Shown in pieces: positions 57,501 through 63,365 of a stretch of DNA of 64,000 nt. The notes beneath the pieces are model-generated. The model saw nothing but the letters and a program-made list of their open reading frames with translations. It ran no database searches and had not been told where the DNA came from. The DNA lies in contig NTMA01000038.1 of the NCBI GenBank assembly GCA_002917075.1, forward strand, positions 1-64,000, written 5' to 3'. The position numbers were made by a program, and so were the translations under genes. The first letter of the stretch is position 1, and each line of letters begins with the position of its first letter. The stretch comes from Hawksworthiomyces lignivorus (Eukaryota > Ascomycota > Sordariomycetes > Ophiostomatales > Ophiostomataceae).

Positions 57501-58427
57501 GACGCCGCGCCCCCATACGGCAACAAGATTTGTCAAAGGAAGTATTAATGGGGGGGGGGTTTGTGGCAGAGTTTTTGGTTGCTCTGGCTCTGGCTCTTCA
57601 GCCTCTGCGGCGCTCTTCATCTGTGTGCTGAGGATCTGATCGTGCCACTCCTTACATCGTGTATGCTCGTACAGAGTGAGAAACGCATAATCGGCTTCTT
57701 TCCCGTCGAATTCAGCGACAAGATTGTCATCTTCTGATATAAATTGGCGGAGCAGTGACTCTAGTTTGAAATCGGCAGCGGCATGTAAGCGGCAAAACAC
57801 ACGGATGGCAAGAAAACGGACGGGCGGAAAGCTGTGGTGGAACAATTGCTGCAGCTTAGCAGGCACAAGATGGCCATAGGCAAATGCGTCAAAATTTATA
57901 AGCCTCCACAGACACAGCAATATTCTAGCAAGATCGTGATCTGAAGGTAAAGGCAGAGCGTCGGCGCTGCTCTGGTAGAGGAAGGAGAGTGTGCGGAGGG
58001 AGGAAAAGACCGAGTTTCGTCCAGATGGCAGAGCATCGCCTTGCGTCGCCGCAGATGTTTCAGCGAGGTATCTGTCCAAGAATACGGATATGTAGGGAGC
58101 CAGTGGTAAAACTCTGGCAAAAGCTGCCAGAATAGAATCATCTTGCGAGTCACGTCGGGAGTGTAGGAGCCATCGCGCGGAGATGTCGGCGAAGAGGGGT
58201 TCGAAGTAAATAAAAAGAGGCCCAGTGAGTCTTGGTAAGAGGGCGGCCTGTGCTATGGCATCTAAAAAGCTCGCCTGAGAAGGCGGTGGTGGGAGCGGAC
58301 TCGAGGACGTCGCAGTAATCGTTGTTTGGCCCTGAATAACCTGCAGCAACTCAGGCGGCAGTAGGCCCAGAGTTTTCGGGTCTGCCAACAGAGATTGTCT
58401 CTGTGGCGTAACATTATATACAGCCAT
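42510..58427 (-). CDS. MDN1: midasin (MDN1/REA1), dynein-like AAA ATPase of 60S biogenesis
   Basis: A single uninterrupted frame of 5305 aa, somewhat longer than the yeast protein (about 4900 aa). Six AAA modules are visible by their Walker A loops: GLPGSGKT (about residue 357), GETGIGKT (700), GPTSAGKT (1157), GETGCGKT (1447), GNPGVGKT (1842) and GPSGTGKS (2152). Several have clear Walker B and arginine-finger segments. A helical linker of about 2000 residues follows, then an Asp/Glu-rich tail (about 4370-4950). The C-terminal MIDAS/VWA domain begins near 5040, with the metal site DDSKSMG. Known role: Mdn1 pulls the assembly factors Ytm1 and Rsa4, through their UBL domains, off pre-60S particles in the nucleolus and nucleus. 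The antisense strand of the acidic part yields long hydrophobic shadow frames. It shares a promoter with the bL12m gene. Confidence 0.97.
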   Translation of the reverse strand: MAVYNVTPQRQSLLADPKTLGLLPPELLQVIQGQTTITATSSSPLPPPPSQASFLDAIAQAALLPRLTGPLFIYFEPLFADISARWLLHSRRDSQDDSILAAFARVLPLAPYISVFLDRYLAETSAATQGDALPSGRNSVFSSLRTLSFLYQSSADALPLPSDHDLARILLCLWRLINFDAFAYGHLVPAKLQQLFHHSFPPVRFLAIRVFCRLHAAADFKLESLLRQFISEDDNLVAEFDGKEADYAFLTLYEHTRCKEWHDQILSTQMKSAAEAEEPEPEQPKTLPQTPPPLILPLTNLVAVWGRGVIPRPGTSLAADDVGYSTQPSFLVKTATTLRNLEALAERLKKPEPILLRGLPGSGKTSLVREAARELGMEAGLVTLHLNEQTDAKTLVGLYSTGSKPGSFQWLPGVLTAAVQEGRWVLIEDLDRAPNEVMSTILPLIERRELLIPSRRETIKASRNFRIFATVRTAAGINGQETTRSLLGERLWQQLPVHPLPLSELRHVVHESYPSLQPLISDIISVFNQLTLLASKKTVISPAAIERPVTLRDLMKWCRRIDHVLFPQGNNGNMSKRTMALEQAGTFSETALIGIFLDAVDCFAGSIKDKRMRDILGQNIAQVLRIPPEVAEHALTSHEPQFHDGEKRLIVGRVTLQKPRRGAGRIASKPKGRLFATTAHARRLLEQISVAVDLSEPLLLVGETGIGKTTVVQQLAESMGHKLVVVNLSQQSEASDLLGGFKPVNARSLAMPLKEEFEDLFSATGISAEKNEKYLKRISTSVARGKWADVCRLWQQAPKMFAKILEHLSEKQSSRVADASTTLDKDGQPAKRRKTESSKLKSLLDLKPRWDAFSEKLEQFDIQIAGGSGAFAFAFVEGKIVQAVRNGDWLLLDEINLASPDTLECIADLLSSGPGDVPSILLSETGEIDKIQAHPDFRVFGAMNPATDVGKRDLPIGLRSRFTELYVASPDRDIQDLVPIIKTYLKGNAKASDRITERVARLYLAIKSLAEDKRIVDGVNEVPHYSLRTLTRVLRYVDDVAPFYGLERALFEGFCMGFLTLLSQESENLVMPLILDQLFGDTSKQRRQVLLSQPPKTPSDGRSFIRFFNKEKDRQYWLLQGAETPLERTDYIRTAYVERNLLNLVRATSTRRFPILIQGPTSAGKTSMIEYLAQFSGNKFVRINNHEHTDLQEYLGTYVSGADGKLKFQEGVLVQAMRQGHWIVLDELNLAPTDVLEALNRLLDDNRELLIPETQEVILPHENFMLFATQNPPGLYGGRKVLSRAFRNRFLELHFDDIPENELGYILQMRCRNTAPSDCERIVAVYKELSRLRQTSRVFEQKNSFATLRDLFRWALREADNRDHIACHGFMLLAERVRDEEERLAVKKIIETIFKTKINLEALYGPDASLDLQRFETQQNPAQKVVWTKAMRRLFILVSQALKNREPILLVGETGCGKTTICQLMAEAAGRELHIVNAHQNTETGDLIGSQRPVRNRATIIESLRKDLVKALSLLSATSGTGSNAVDGDETVEILLEKYNAYTSEEKEALPAALVKQIARDEARSKALFEWSDGSLVHAMKSGHFFLLDEISLADDSVLERLNSVLEPQRTLLLAEKGVGDDDLSIQAHEGFQFLATMNPGGDFGKKELSPALRNRFTEIWVPSLTDSDDVQAIVSSALTSDVHHLAKTIVDFSYWFGRAFRASSATPFSIRDILVWAQFVNKCSQTSTPEFALIHGAATVFIDTLGANPSAMISADAAVAEEQRELCLQKLASLLNMNSTDVSAIYRMQPSLRATDNTLWAGDFSIERSVRGAFDASFDFEAPTTKMNVMRVVRALQMNQKPILLEGNPGVGKTTLIGALARACGQPLTRINLSDQTDLMDLFGTDVPVEGAEAGNFAWRDAPFLQAMQKGEWVLLDEMNLASQTVLEGLNACLDHRGEVYIAELDQTFKRHNNFRLFAAQNPHHQGGGRKGLPSSFVNRFIVVYADVFTEADQLCIARKRYPKISTDTVKSITEFISALEREVVSHRSFGLQGAPWEFNLRDTLRWLELATSSSSSAVHDYFDITIRQRFRTARDRQEVSQLFAAAFGLLHQPHSLYYATGSSVAQVGIALMDRNLVSQPTFDFPGLDTTSRLPELESLLVCVKSNLPCILVGPSGTGKSVLLQHVAALAGKSLIVFPLSADVDAMDLVGGFEQADPIREVHASLTDLKENLELFLLHHATDEHLNESLEIAAELLLIIHLRPQNTPNTSTNNEADYFASVSNCIRRLGPLVDVESQLAKILSRTNDLLQQPLGLDNPRFEWLDSVIVHAAQAGHWLVLDNANLCNASVLDRLNSLLERPQGFLSINEHSGPDGAPRIIELHPDFRVFLTVDPRYGELSRAMRNRSVEIYVHCDNDDELSIIRTENTYKQRITSVEARMLRYLDVINHIAATEAYDDMDAALLWLDNLSLADLTLLPRFLHANKAGGLVKYPGDERQWQTFLWHIEAIIALVNSSEAQPIRKAILQHYNLLSSGHFGEETADIAITSTPQLSTLFVQEQPLHPLQNASLVRDTQASHTPAKAWWLGARFERYTEVYYAQQDLQSQAQRAATSLSRLSQLTRLQRSSLSGQVAIVTRDSTSQVYRFLADVATNLLQLCLLADVVHDDDGKSKRHLLHIVSHFWWRTHYLTSLQFFDEAKFQAHLGHGRQLLQEAKSVLRSKDEQLVPYDDSEMFSLFISKVDERLENDFAAGFKLTTGLSMEILWPLLRSLPIPDLQSFSQITSMERLAARFDNLKWRVRDTSDTDLGKIMASIADAYSLLRVDSADSSSLIEALASEIAELEAQLGEDSQQSGVLPLLSDIFEAVRQLQVLYGGSNLSEQDQLSTLVLSGLSTFSQLRLRSAAGIASQFQAVDYLLSQESTIRPWSGTLSIQLLRKCDFIASLNLASLRSLERELPLAGKVIARSSALITSNPVTKLNRIVWELLVAIVASHDESLKGSIESLFERAINNPQINQVDISESGLIVFAEQHSRGGDYIPAQHIIWPGLEKSFENSWPGHMPHQLASVLNEHFLPAILALAASEQGNNTHLHQPLSAVAWVQFAIGCIKLYTPNKVFDPYLKWHTEQEFDDTLRESLVQKVSALGQFERLFTNQDTSSGINVRANLLKDDIAVLDANILASSEKNKNQPQRTKEIYRPQSTSGPSQISRLQKEVFNPVLDVVLKDDLSSAHYRIIASLRLSASAEAHQELQFLQSNVVQLIERLLASFVAYQDLAVPLANMLRCLQLGLSLSQGGHGPSAVDHMTDSSRSASAWLDMTPFLGGHVTRLEDVPSSITENWEFLLFSGICANVGGGTGYNNDASITFSPEGRHRIMECFHFFFGQWQKKLEADRMEEESKNNLYRFRGSQEDEEEIDSAEFKELFPTYDENHDDNGRISDRKKAQRSAAHAITSTWELSADIAKIHRDIIQPSRPASDMIMDFIKLSAKNLAKENCDDYPSSLSTTSNSLLPAAMLVLDDRLQDLQNATTVTTASMKTPTQYNFYADANLLEARKLVTLVYDIQKKFRSLQQVDEIGHLQPLTDVVHATDKVLELGFTEPLAKVIPAVEKLHEFLYEWQFRGYASRQYLTPSLYDRLTATLVSWRKLELSTWSRLFDAEEERCRQDATAWWFIAYQAAVAGPMTILLELNHDVKDHDSSALAYHAEQLLKELAAYLSGSIVGQYAARLDLLRQIQAHLALLVLDYPALTLIHNAVQSFVDFYARYENKAAEAVKKGREALQKTMNDVLLLASWRDTNIESLRESSRKSHQKLFRLVRKFRTVLGQPMESIISQGLPDEEEQAIMQGSHFPALLLDASVDLAQPRAAAKLCEHLVPDWGADSHTRRLSSLDRIVSTMVKASTLPPSALDAPDVVHTFVADLLTSMAALRKETPGLLTEENKEVVKHLKTRKIRLFDETVKAVRQMGFSNNLGTSRLAAQGSLELIFSGYKAMRLPDGLDLAGLEYVFHKFVDLAPQFRDALHNHHSDLQHVTARRSVGHLEGILFIALHQRDLLARSSKGLIALESQIAYIKNLSAKIDGQAVENYVEERFKPQLDVNPADHTRVLQWVVPVIRVAIHLVDVHARLATTDCQSIHAQLQKWCDRLQKRIIQLNTAPMLPIGFVSCEVLQLQSQAKEELRLFNTDLDLQIEERPELAYILGQLKLWTSINYNDKKNASFRAEREASLPNFTSEALDLSKRVLDAVQKLNRSISELPESTEEASWLINYNSKLSVAVKSLHVDTIVNSIKQCIQCMRDVCENTIDKVKASMPGVLLCVLIPLLQQYAATYKHLLLRLALLHRSTCQLGYRLSRAFVEIASQGFCTPPDKSTDDTAKQSGKLEEGTGLGDGEGAEDISKDIQPDEDLSELAQTANKSDEKDDGDEIEDEKDAVDMGNDDMEGDLGSVAGEENDEDGSDDDQDGGDQDEMDEESGDVDDLDPTAVDEKMWDGDDDAGGTDKEQQGNESMGQKNEDENEAAAADENEKKPSADETQAAAGDEVEADEQPNGDEDKDNGSDVEDDDAMGSDDEQAGPQQELNRQDQNVEQNDVLDLPDDMELDNEEGDKDEDDFDGLDDQQENGAEDAEEEGAKDDGESQVEDGDKGEKNLEVEDLEEIQSNGEAKKEDRAEEIGEDAFDELQNDLEENKNEEEREPTPEPVDNSISTKKETAASSDVQNGIGPEQDNSAGTEEHEDNSSAQNKDNAAKRNQGDDGQQDADEQENVSGGDGTISTRDRKNDESEQGQDDPSMANTETTEEHKPFKKLGDVLERWHRTRREIKNAEKTQEQETNNEDSENQSTRKEFQHLHDEDAAATTQAMGAAEDEEAKPFDDSMAIGEDEMQQEKSGDGDGNDQKTRYGNEESNEDEPDDEAKSDKMMDDNDSDDGRHKTELEDARAGASMRKGAFDRDEEDDDSMEKDKIEQDHEDEQSEDELVTSQLLSTHLDDSEENELSLISVEDALQQWSAFQTATHPLSLSLAAQLRLILTPSQATRLSGDFRTGKRLSIRKIIPYIASGYKRDKIWMRRSIPTKRAYQILICVDDSKSMGEGFSSAQHDSYVHSLKSSASSPGHLALSSLVMVGRALAMLEAGQVGVLGFGARVFTAHALDADQSFGSGAAVGGGGSGAAQTLRKFTFQQDRTDVALLLRTTIDRFKKARDMNAATSNNADLWQLAIILSDGLTPSAAHERIRRLLREAAEARIMVVFVVLDGSNSNTEEGGVRSKEGSSRGSNSVLDLKEAKFVKDPITGSSRVVIERYLDTFPFPYYLIVHHLEDLPSALAGLLRTWFAEVNT

Positions 58428-58904
58428 TTCACACGGCGTAGAATGATGAATTGTAGGTTTCCTTCACATGGTCATACCATCTGTTTGGTCCACGTGAGGT
58501 CGTTTTTGAAGAAAACCTATAATATATAGAAGGTTAGAAACACGAAGGTTTTTTGGCTGGAGGAGTCGATCAGTATGTATGCTAACTATTATCTTAACTT
58601 TTTTTTTTTTTGGTGTTATCGATAAACTTTTTTTTTCGAGCTTAAAGCTTGATCGCTCCACTACGTGGGGGCGAACCAATCACGGCAAACTTGGGCCTGC
58701 GCGAAGAAAATCCGTTAAATTTTGCCAACTTCTGTTCGTTCGATTTATGTTCCCAGCGTTCCAAGACCATCGTGACCACCTTACCACGCGACATATTCGC
58801 AGAAGTCTTGCCTGCAAGTCTTGCCCAACGACCAATTGAATTCCCTACGGATATATTATATTTCGTGTCTTCGTCGTGAACTCTGTTTCTGGCACCCCGC
58901 AGCC
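58428..58904. promoter_or_regulatory. shared divergent promoter of MDN1 and bL12m
   Basis: A 477-bp spacer with the two genes facing outward. Two CCAAT boxes are seen on the + strand (58676-58680 and 58832-58836), along with a T-run around 58600-58611. CCAAT is the site of the fungal Hap complex, which often controls mitochondrial genes, so it fits bL12m. Binding is inference only. Confidence 0.55.
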
Positions 58905-59545
58905 ATGTCGATGACTTGCCGTTACGCAGCCCAGCGCTGCGCGCAACACCTCCGGACTTCAGGCAGCCGCCTCCGCCCAGCCAGCGCTTCCCTTGCGTCT
59001 CTGTCTGTCTCTCCCCAGCTGATTTCACGGCGGCACAATTCGACCGAGGCTGCGGTGGATCCTAAAATATCCGGGATTGTGGACCAGATCAGCCAATTGA
59101 CGCTCCTCGAGACCGCCAGTCTAGTTGCAAGCTTGAAGGTAACCTACCCGCAGACTGCCTTCATATACCCCCTGCCACAATTGAGGCTCTATCCTGACAT
59201 TATATCTATTGACAGACCCGGTTGAACATTCCCGACCTTCCCGTTGGCGGCTTTGCGGCAGCCCCCGCAGCGCCGAGCGCCGCGCCAGCCGAAGCTGCCG
59301 AGGAGGATGAGGCGCCAGCAGCAGCAGAGAAATCGCTATTCACTGTGAAGCTTGTCAGCTTCGAGGCTGGCTCTAAGCCTAAGATCATTAAGGAGGTCAA
59401 GAACCTCTTGGGCCTGAGTCTAGTGGACTCCAAGAAGTTTGTGGAGAGCGCGCCAAAGGTGATGAAGGAGTCTGTGCCGAAGGAAGAGGCTGAGAAAATG
59501 GTTGCGACACTGAAGGAGCTTGGTGCTACGGCGGCCCTGGAATAA
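58905..59545 (+). CDS. MNP1: mitochondrial ribosomal protein bL12m (L7/L12)
   Basis: Two exons: 58905-59138 and 59216-59545. The 77-bp intron (GTAACC...GACAG) has a CTGAC branch site, and the product is 187 aa. Residues 1-43 are Arg/Ser-rich and end near RRHNSTEA, a typical mitochondrial presequence. The N-terminal dimerisation domain (ISGIVDQISQLTLLETASLV) leads across the intron into NIPDLPVGGFAAAPAAPSAA, the usual Ala/Pro hinge. The C-terminal domain has FTVKLVSFEAGSKPKIIKEV and LGLSLVDSKKFVESAPKVMK, and ends LGATAALE as in L7/L12. Known role: stalk protein that recruits translation GTPases to the mitoribosome. The gene symbol follows the yeast name. Confidence 0.94.
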
Positions 59546-60051
59546 GGCAGGTTGTCGAGATTATGAAATCGTATACAAAGGTCACGTCTCGCCAAAATCG
59601 GGAGTATGGGTTGTCTACGAAATGGCCACGGGCGAGTCTTGGGCGTCTGTGATGGAGGCGAGCACCCTTTGTAAACAAACGAGATAAACAGCCAACTATG
59701 TAACATTATCATCATATTGTACTTCTCCTCAGAATACCATACTCCTTTTCTCATATTTTGTTGGTCCGCTCTGAAGCCCAAAAGATCATTTCCAGAATCC
59801 TCTACCACCAAACTTGTATTTTTACCACGCTACTTCTTACCAGCAAAGCGAAGGAACAAGATGGCCAACCCGTACCAATACAACAAAAGCAGACTCGAGT
59901 TCATAGACTCGGAGATCCCCAGCTTAGCTTATCCTGACGAAACCCAATAACGCCATTCACCTCCTTAGTAGTGTTGAAGAAACTCGGGATAGAAAAGAAA
60001 CGAAACTGAAAGGGACGTTGCGGCACGCGGGATCAGGAGCGCACATCATCG
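59546..60051. other. convergent 3' intergenic region with a 29-codon frame
   Basis: This lies between the ends of bL12m (+) and CTK3 (-). A short + strand frame at 59861-59950 begins MANPYQYNKSRLEF. It is preceded by an AGGAACAAG context and has coding-like composition, but at 29 codons it cannot be told from chance. No domain is recognised. The rest is 3' UTR-like. Confidence 0.5.
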
Positions 60052-60985
60052 TCACCGCGAGGATCTCCTATTTGCTGCAACCAGGTCTGCTTCCCGGTGC
60101 ACGCAGCTTGTGCGCAGTGTCTGGTCCCGCTCGGCCAGCTCCTCCTCGCCCATCAAATGATCGTCCTCACCGAGGTCGCTCGTCTCTTCCCATAATTTCC
60201 ACATCTCGGCATCGGCACCCTTTGGTACGGCCCAGATGTTCTCGCGCAGGCGCTTGTGGCGCTCACGGTCTTCTTCGATGCGCTCTTCAATCTGTTTCTT
60301 GTCTAGCCGCCGGGGTGCGTCTGCGCCAGCATCGCCGCCCCCGCCCCCTGCGTTGGCCGCACGCCCGCTTCGCGCCGGAATAGTTTGAGAGGGTGGACCA
60401 CCGTCGATGTCCATGGCATCGCCAAACATGGCATCTCTGCCGTTGCCCCCGCCTGACGGAGCCTGCGAGCCACCTTCTCGTCCGTTGGTGGGCGACGAAA
60501 GGTCGGTCTCCCGCTCCTTCAGAACCTCTTCGATCTCTGTCACAGCCTGACTTTCAAGGAAGCCTTTTTGCTGCAGAGCCTGCAGCACTTTGCGCACGAC
60601 TTTGACGTTGGCAGCTCCCTGACCACTCTCGGGGGCCACAGCGTCGACAACACGGATGATGTCGCGCTGGATCATGCCAACGTAGTCGTTGTTGCCTTCT
60701 CGCTGGGCGAGCTCGAGAAAGTGCTCGAGGAAATACATGATGTTGGCCCGCTTATTCAGAGCAGTTTGTGGCTGGCAGATATCAGCAAGGGCCATATTTG
60801 TCTACAAGTGTACGAGAAGGCGAGCTCACCTTCTCCAGCTGCTCGATGATGCACGAGTGGAGATCCTCGTCCATGTCTTTGTACTTGAGCGCATATACTG
60901 CGGCTTTCTGGGCGGATGTGACCGACGCGTTGAGGTTCTGCAGCTGCGCGCTGAAGCGCAGACGAACCTCGAACGGGTCCGCCAT
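60052..60985 (-). CDS. CTK3: CTD kinase I gamma subunit CTK3
   Basis: Two exons: 60985-60830 and 60771-60052. The 58-bp intron is GTGAGC...GCCAG with a CTGAT branch site. The product is 291 aa. The N-terminal half (MADPFEVRLRFSAQLQNLNA, then AANYALKYK-like KAAVYALKYKDMDEDLHSCI, joined to NKRANIMYFLEHFLELAQRE) forms the helical CID-like fold typical of Ctk3. After a Gly/Ala-rich linker, the C-terminal region (KKQIEERIEEDRERHKRLRE, then WKLWEETSDLGEDD) matches the Ctk3 C-terminal domain. Known role: with the kinase Ctk1 and cyclin Ctk2 it phosphorylates Ser2 of the Pol II C-terminal domain. The last 20 residues after ERDQT look unrelated to the family and might reflect an unspliced end, but no better acceptor was found. 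Confidence 0.88.
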
Positions 60986-61944
60986 GGCCAGAAGTCCTCT
61001 TCCGTTCTCTTTTCTCTTGTCCCACCTCTTCTTGAACTCGTTTTCTGCTGTCCACTTCGGGACAAATCCAGCTGCGAATAGCAGACGTTTCTTACGCTGC
61101 CCACGCTAGTTAACAAGGGGCAACAGCAAAGACGGTTAAAGATATAAGATAAATGCAAATCAAGATCGCATAGCGCCTGTGCTGTTCTACCTCCGTCGGA
61201 TTAGTAAAAAGTTCAAGGGGTGCCGTTAAAGGTTGGTGTTTGAGTTGTCGGGTTGGTTTAGCAGATTGCTGCCAGCATGTCTGCACCAAAAATTTGTAGG
61301 GCGACGGCCCGCCAAAAGTTTGTCACAGTAGTGTGCCGCAACGCCCGGTCAAACAATCCAATGGTAATTTCTCCATGGACTACCCCCATCCTATTGTATT
61401 CGAAGCATGTAAGTCGGCCAGGCCGAACACAACACTTTTCCTCGTGTCGCCTGGTTAATTGCCATTTTAGGGAGCTCCAGTTCTGTTTTGATGACCGATC
61501 ATCTCACTTTGCCACCTGATGCCTAGGAGATGGAAACGAATAAAGCAGTGTTTGAAGCACAACAACAGTCCAACAGGATAAGAATATCACGCAGCATGGG
61601 CCCTCAAGTGCTCTGTGGGTTGTATTCCAAGGGTCCTGTTCTATTCCATGGAAAAAAGACGGAAGTTGAAGAAAATGAGACGGAAGTCGTAACTATCCTT
61701 CCTCTAGTCAAGCCCCTTTTTCCTCGCCCTACCCATGTATTTTCGATGGCCTCGCTCTGATAACAGCGACGCGGGTGTCGATTATAAAAAAGAAGATAAC
61801 AGCTGGCTGCATTCTTGCATTCTTTTCTTTCTTTCGTTCTTTGATTCTACAACAGCTGAAGGCGGTCATGAGAAACAGAGTATTAATGCCAAGCACATCT
61901 CCCATCTGTCTCATGACAACCCCTGCTGGAATAGATCTCACAAA
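60986..61944. other. divergent region between CTK3 and P5C reductase genes, with a possible tiny spliced gene
   Basis: This should contain both promoters. A candidate two-exon frame lies on the + strand at 61277-61408 and 61471-61491. It has a GTAAGT donor and a TTAATTG...TTTTAG acceptor, and would encode 50 residues starting MSAPKICRATARQKFVTVVC. The splice borders are good, but the peptide matches no family I know. Treat as unproven. The open frame upstream of 61945 is not conserved-looking. Confidence 0.4.
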
Positions 61945-63030
61945 ATGCCTGCCACTTCATTTGTCAGTCTACCAATAGTGGGCGCAGCCGGGGCTGCTGC
62001 TCTCGCCAGTTCGACATCATCACACACGTCAGACCACCTGACCCTGGCCGTGCTGGGATGTGGCACTATGGGCATCGCCATCCTGTCTGGCATCCTAGCC
62101 TCGCTCGCCGAGATGGACGCGCCGCGGCCGCTACAGGTCGTGGCCTCCAATCCGGCGGCGTCCCTGACCAGCTCCGGCGCCTCGACCCCGGCTATCACCG
62201 ACAACGACGAGATGCCGGCGCAGCTGCCGACCCGGTTCCTCGCCTGTGTCCGCCACGCTGAATCTGCCAAGCGCATCAAGGCCGCGCTCTGGGAGCACTC
62301 GTCTGTCGTCAAGGTTGTCGTCAACGACAACGTCGCCGCTGTCCAGCAGGCCGGCGTCGTGCTGCTCGCGTGCCCTGCGTCTGGCGTGCGCGAGCTGCTG
62401 AGCGCCCCAGGCATGGTGCGGGCCCTGCACGGCAAGCTGCTGATCAGCATCTGCGGCGGGGTGACGGTCAACCAGATCGAGGGCTACCTACACGGCGGCT
62501 CCGTGCCGACCCAGGACCCTGACGTCGACGGGCGCTGCCGCATCGTGCGGGTGCTTCCCAACGCGGCCAGCCTCATCGGCGAGAGCATGACCGTCGTGGA
62601 CACCTCCACCACGACGCCCGCCTCCGCCGCCCTGGTCACCTGGATCTTCCGCCGCATCGGCGACGTTGTGCATCTGCCAGGCGACCACCACCACACCGCG
62701 TCGGTCGCCTCCTGCAGCGCCACGGCTCTGAGCACTGCCGCGCCGGCGTTTTTCGCCCTCGTCTTGGAGGCTGCCATCGACGGCGCCGTCGCCATGGGAC
62801 TCTCTCGATCTGAGGCGCAGCGCATGGCGGCCCAGTCGATGCGCGGCACTGCAGGATTGGTACTCCAACACGGCGAGCACCCAGCGCTTCTACGAGACCG
62901 TATCACCACGCCCGGCGGGGGCGCGATCCACGGCCTCTTAGCCCTGGAAGAGGGCCGTGTGCGCAGCACAGTGGCACGCGCAGTCCGCGAAGCAGCGACT
63001 ATGGCCAAAGATGGTAGTCAAGGGTATTAA
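61945..63030 (+). CDS. PRO3: pyrroline-5-carboxylate reductase
   Basis: A single exon of 361 aa from the ATG at 61945. The Rossmann motif VLGCGTMGIAILSG lies at about residue 35. It is followed by VVVNDNVAAVQQAGVVLLAC and KLLISICGGVTVNQIEGYL. The C-terminal family signature is present as SMRGTAGLVLQHGEHPALLR, then DRITTPGGGAIHGLLALEEG. Reaction: reduction of delta-1-pyrroline-5-carboxylate to L-proline with NAD(P)H, the last step of proline synthesis. In the signature, PGG is followed by GAI where many family members have CT/AT. The first 30 residues are Ala/Ser-rich and not obviously a targeting peptide. The gene is very GC-rich compared with both neighbours. The frame is open upstream to 61735, but that part is not family-like. 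Other fungal P5CR paralogues exist, so the orthology to yeast PRO3 is not certain. Confidence 0.88.
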   Translation: MPATSFVSLPIVGAAGAAALASSTSSHTSDHLTLAVLGCGTMGIAILSGILASLAEMDAPRPLQVVASNPAASLTSSGASTPAITDNDEMPAQLPTRFLACVRHAESAKRIKAALWEHSSVVKVVVNDNVAAVQQAGVVLLACPASGVRELLSAPGMVRALHGKLLISICGGVTVNQIEGYLHGGSVPTQDPDVDGRCRIVRVLPNAASLIGESMTVVDTSTTTPASAALVTWIFRRIGDVVHLPGDHHHTASVASCSATALSTAAPAFFALVLEAAIDGAVAMGLSRSEAQRMAAQSMRGTAGLVLQHGEHPALLRDRITTPGGGAIHGLLALEEGRVRSTVARAVREAATMAKDGSQGY

Positions 63031-63365
63031 GTGTAGATGTTGACGGACAAATGGCAGAAAAGAAGAATTAGATTGCTTTCCTTCCCTTTCTTCATCTATA
63101 GAACTTGGAGTTCGGTGCATTTGTTCTGCGCTGAGGAATTGGAGTTAAAGAGGGCCTCGATGTACGTATCACGGACTTGCTTGCATGCTTTCAATGTTCT
63201 AGGTAAAAAGTTCAAATGTATTCCATAGCACCGCCTTAACAGTATTTCGAAAAACCACATTTTTCCATGACCCTTGTGCAAACGCCAACCAGATGTCCCT
63301 CCGCTCCTGCACCGACACGCATTAAACACCAGATCTCACTCCAGCTAACCACCGAGAAACGCTTT
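63031..63365. other. convergent 3' intergenic region
   Basis: A 335-bp spacer between the reductase (+) and HAT1 (-) ends, with facing 3' UTRs expected. No gene seen. Confidence 0.6.
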
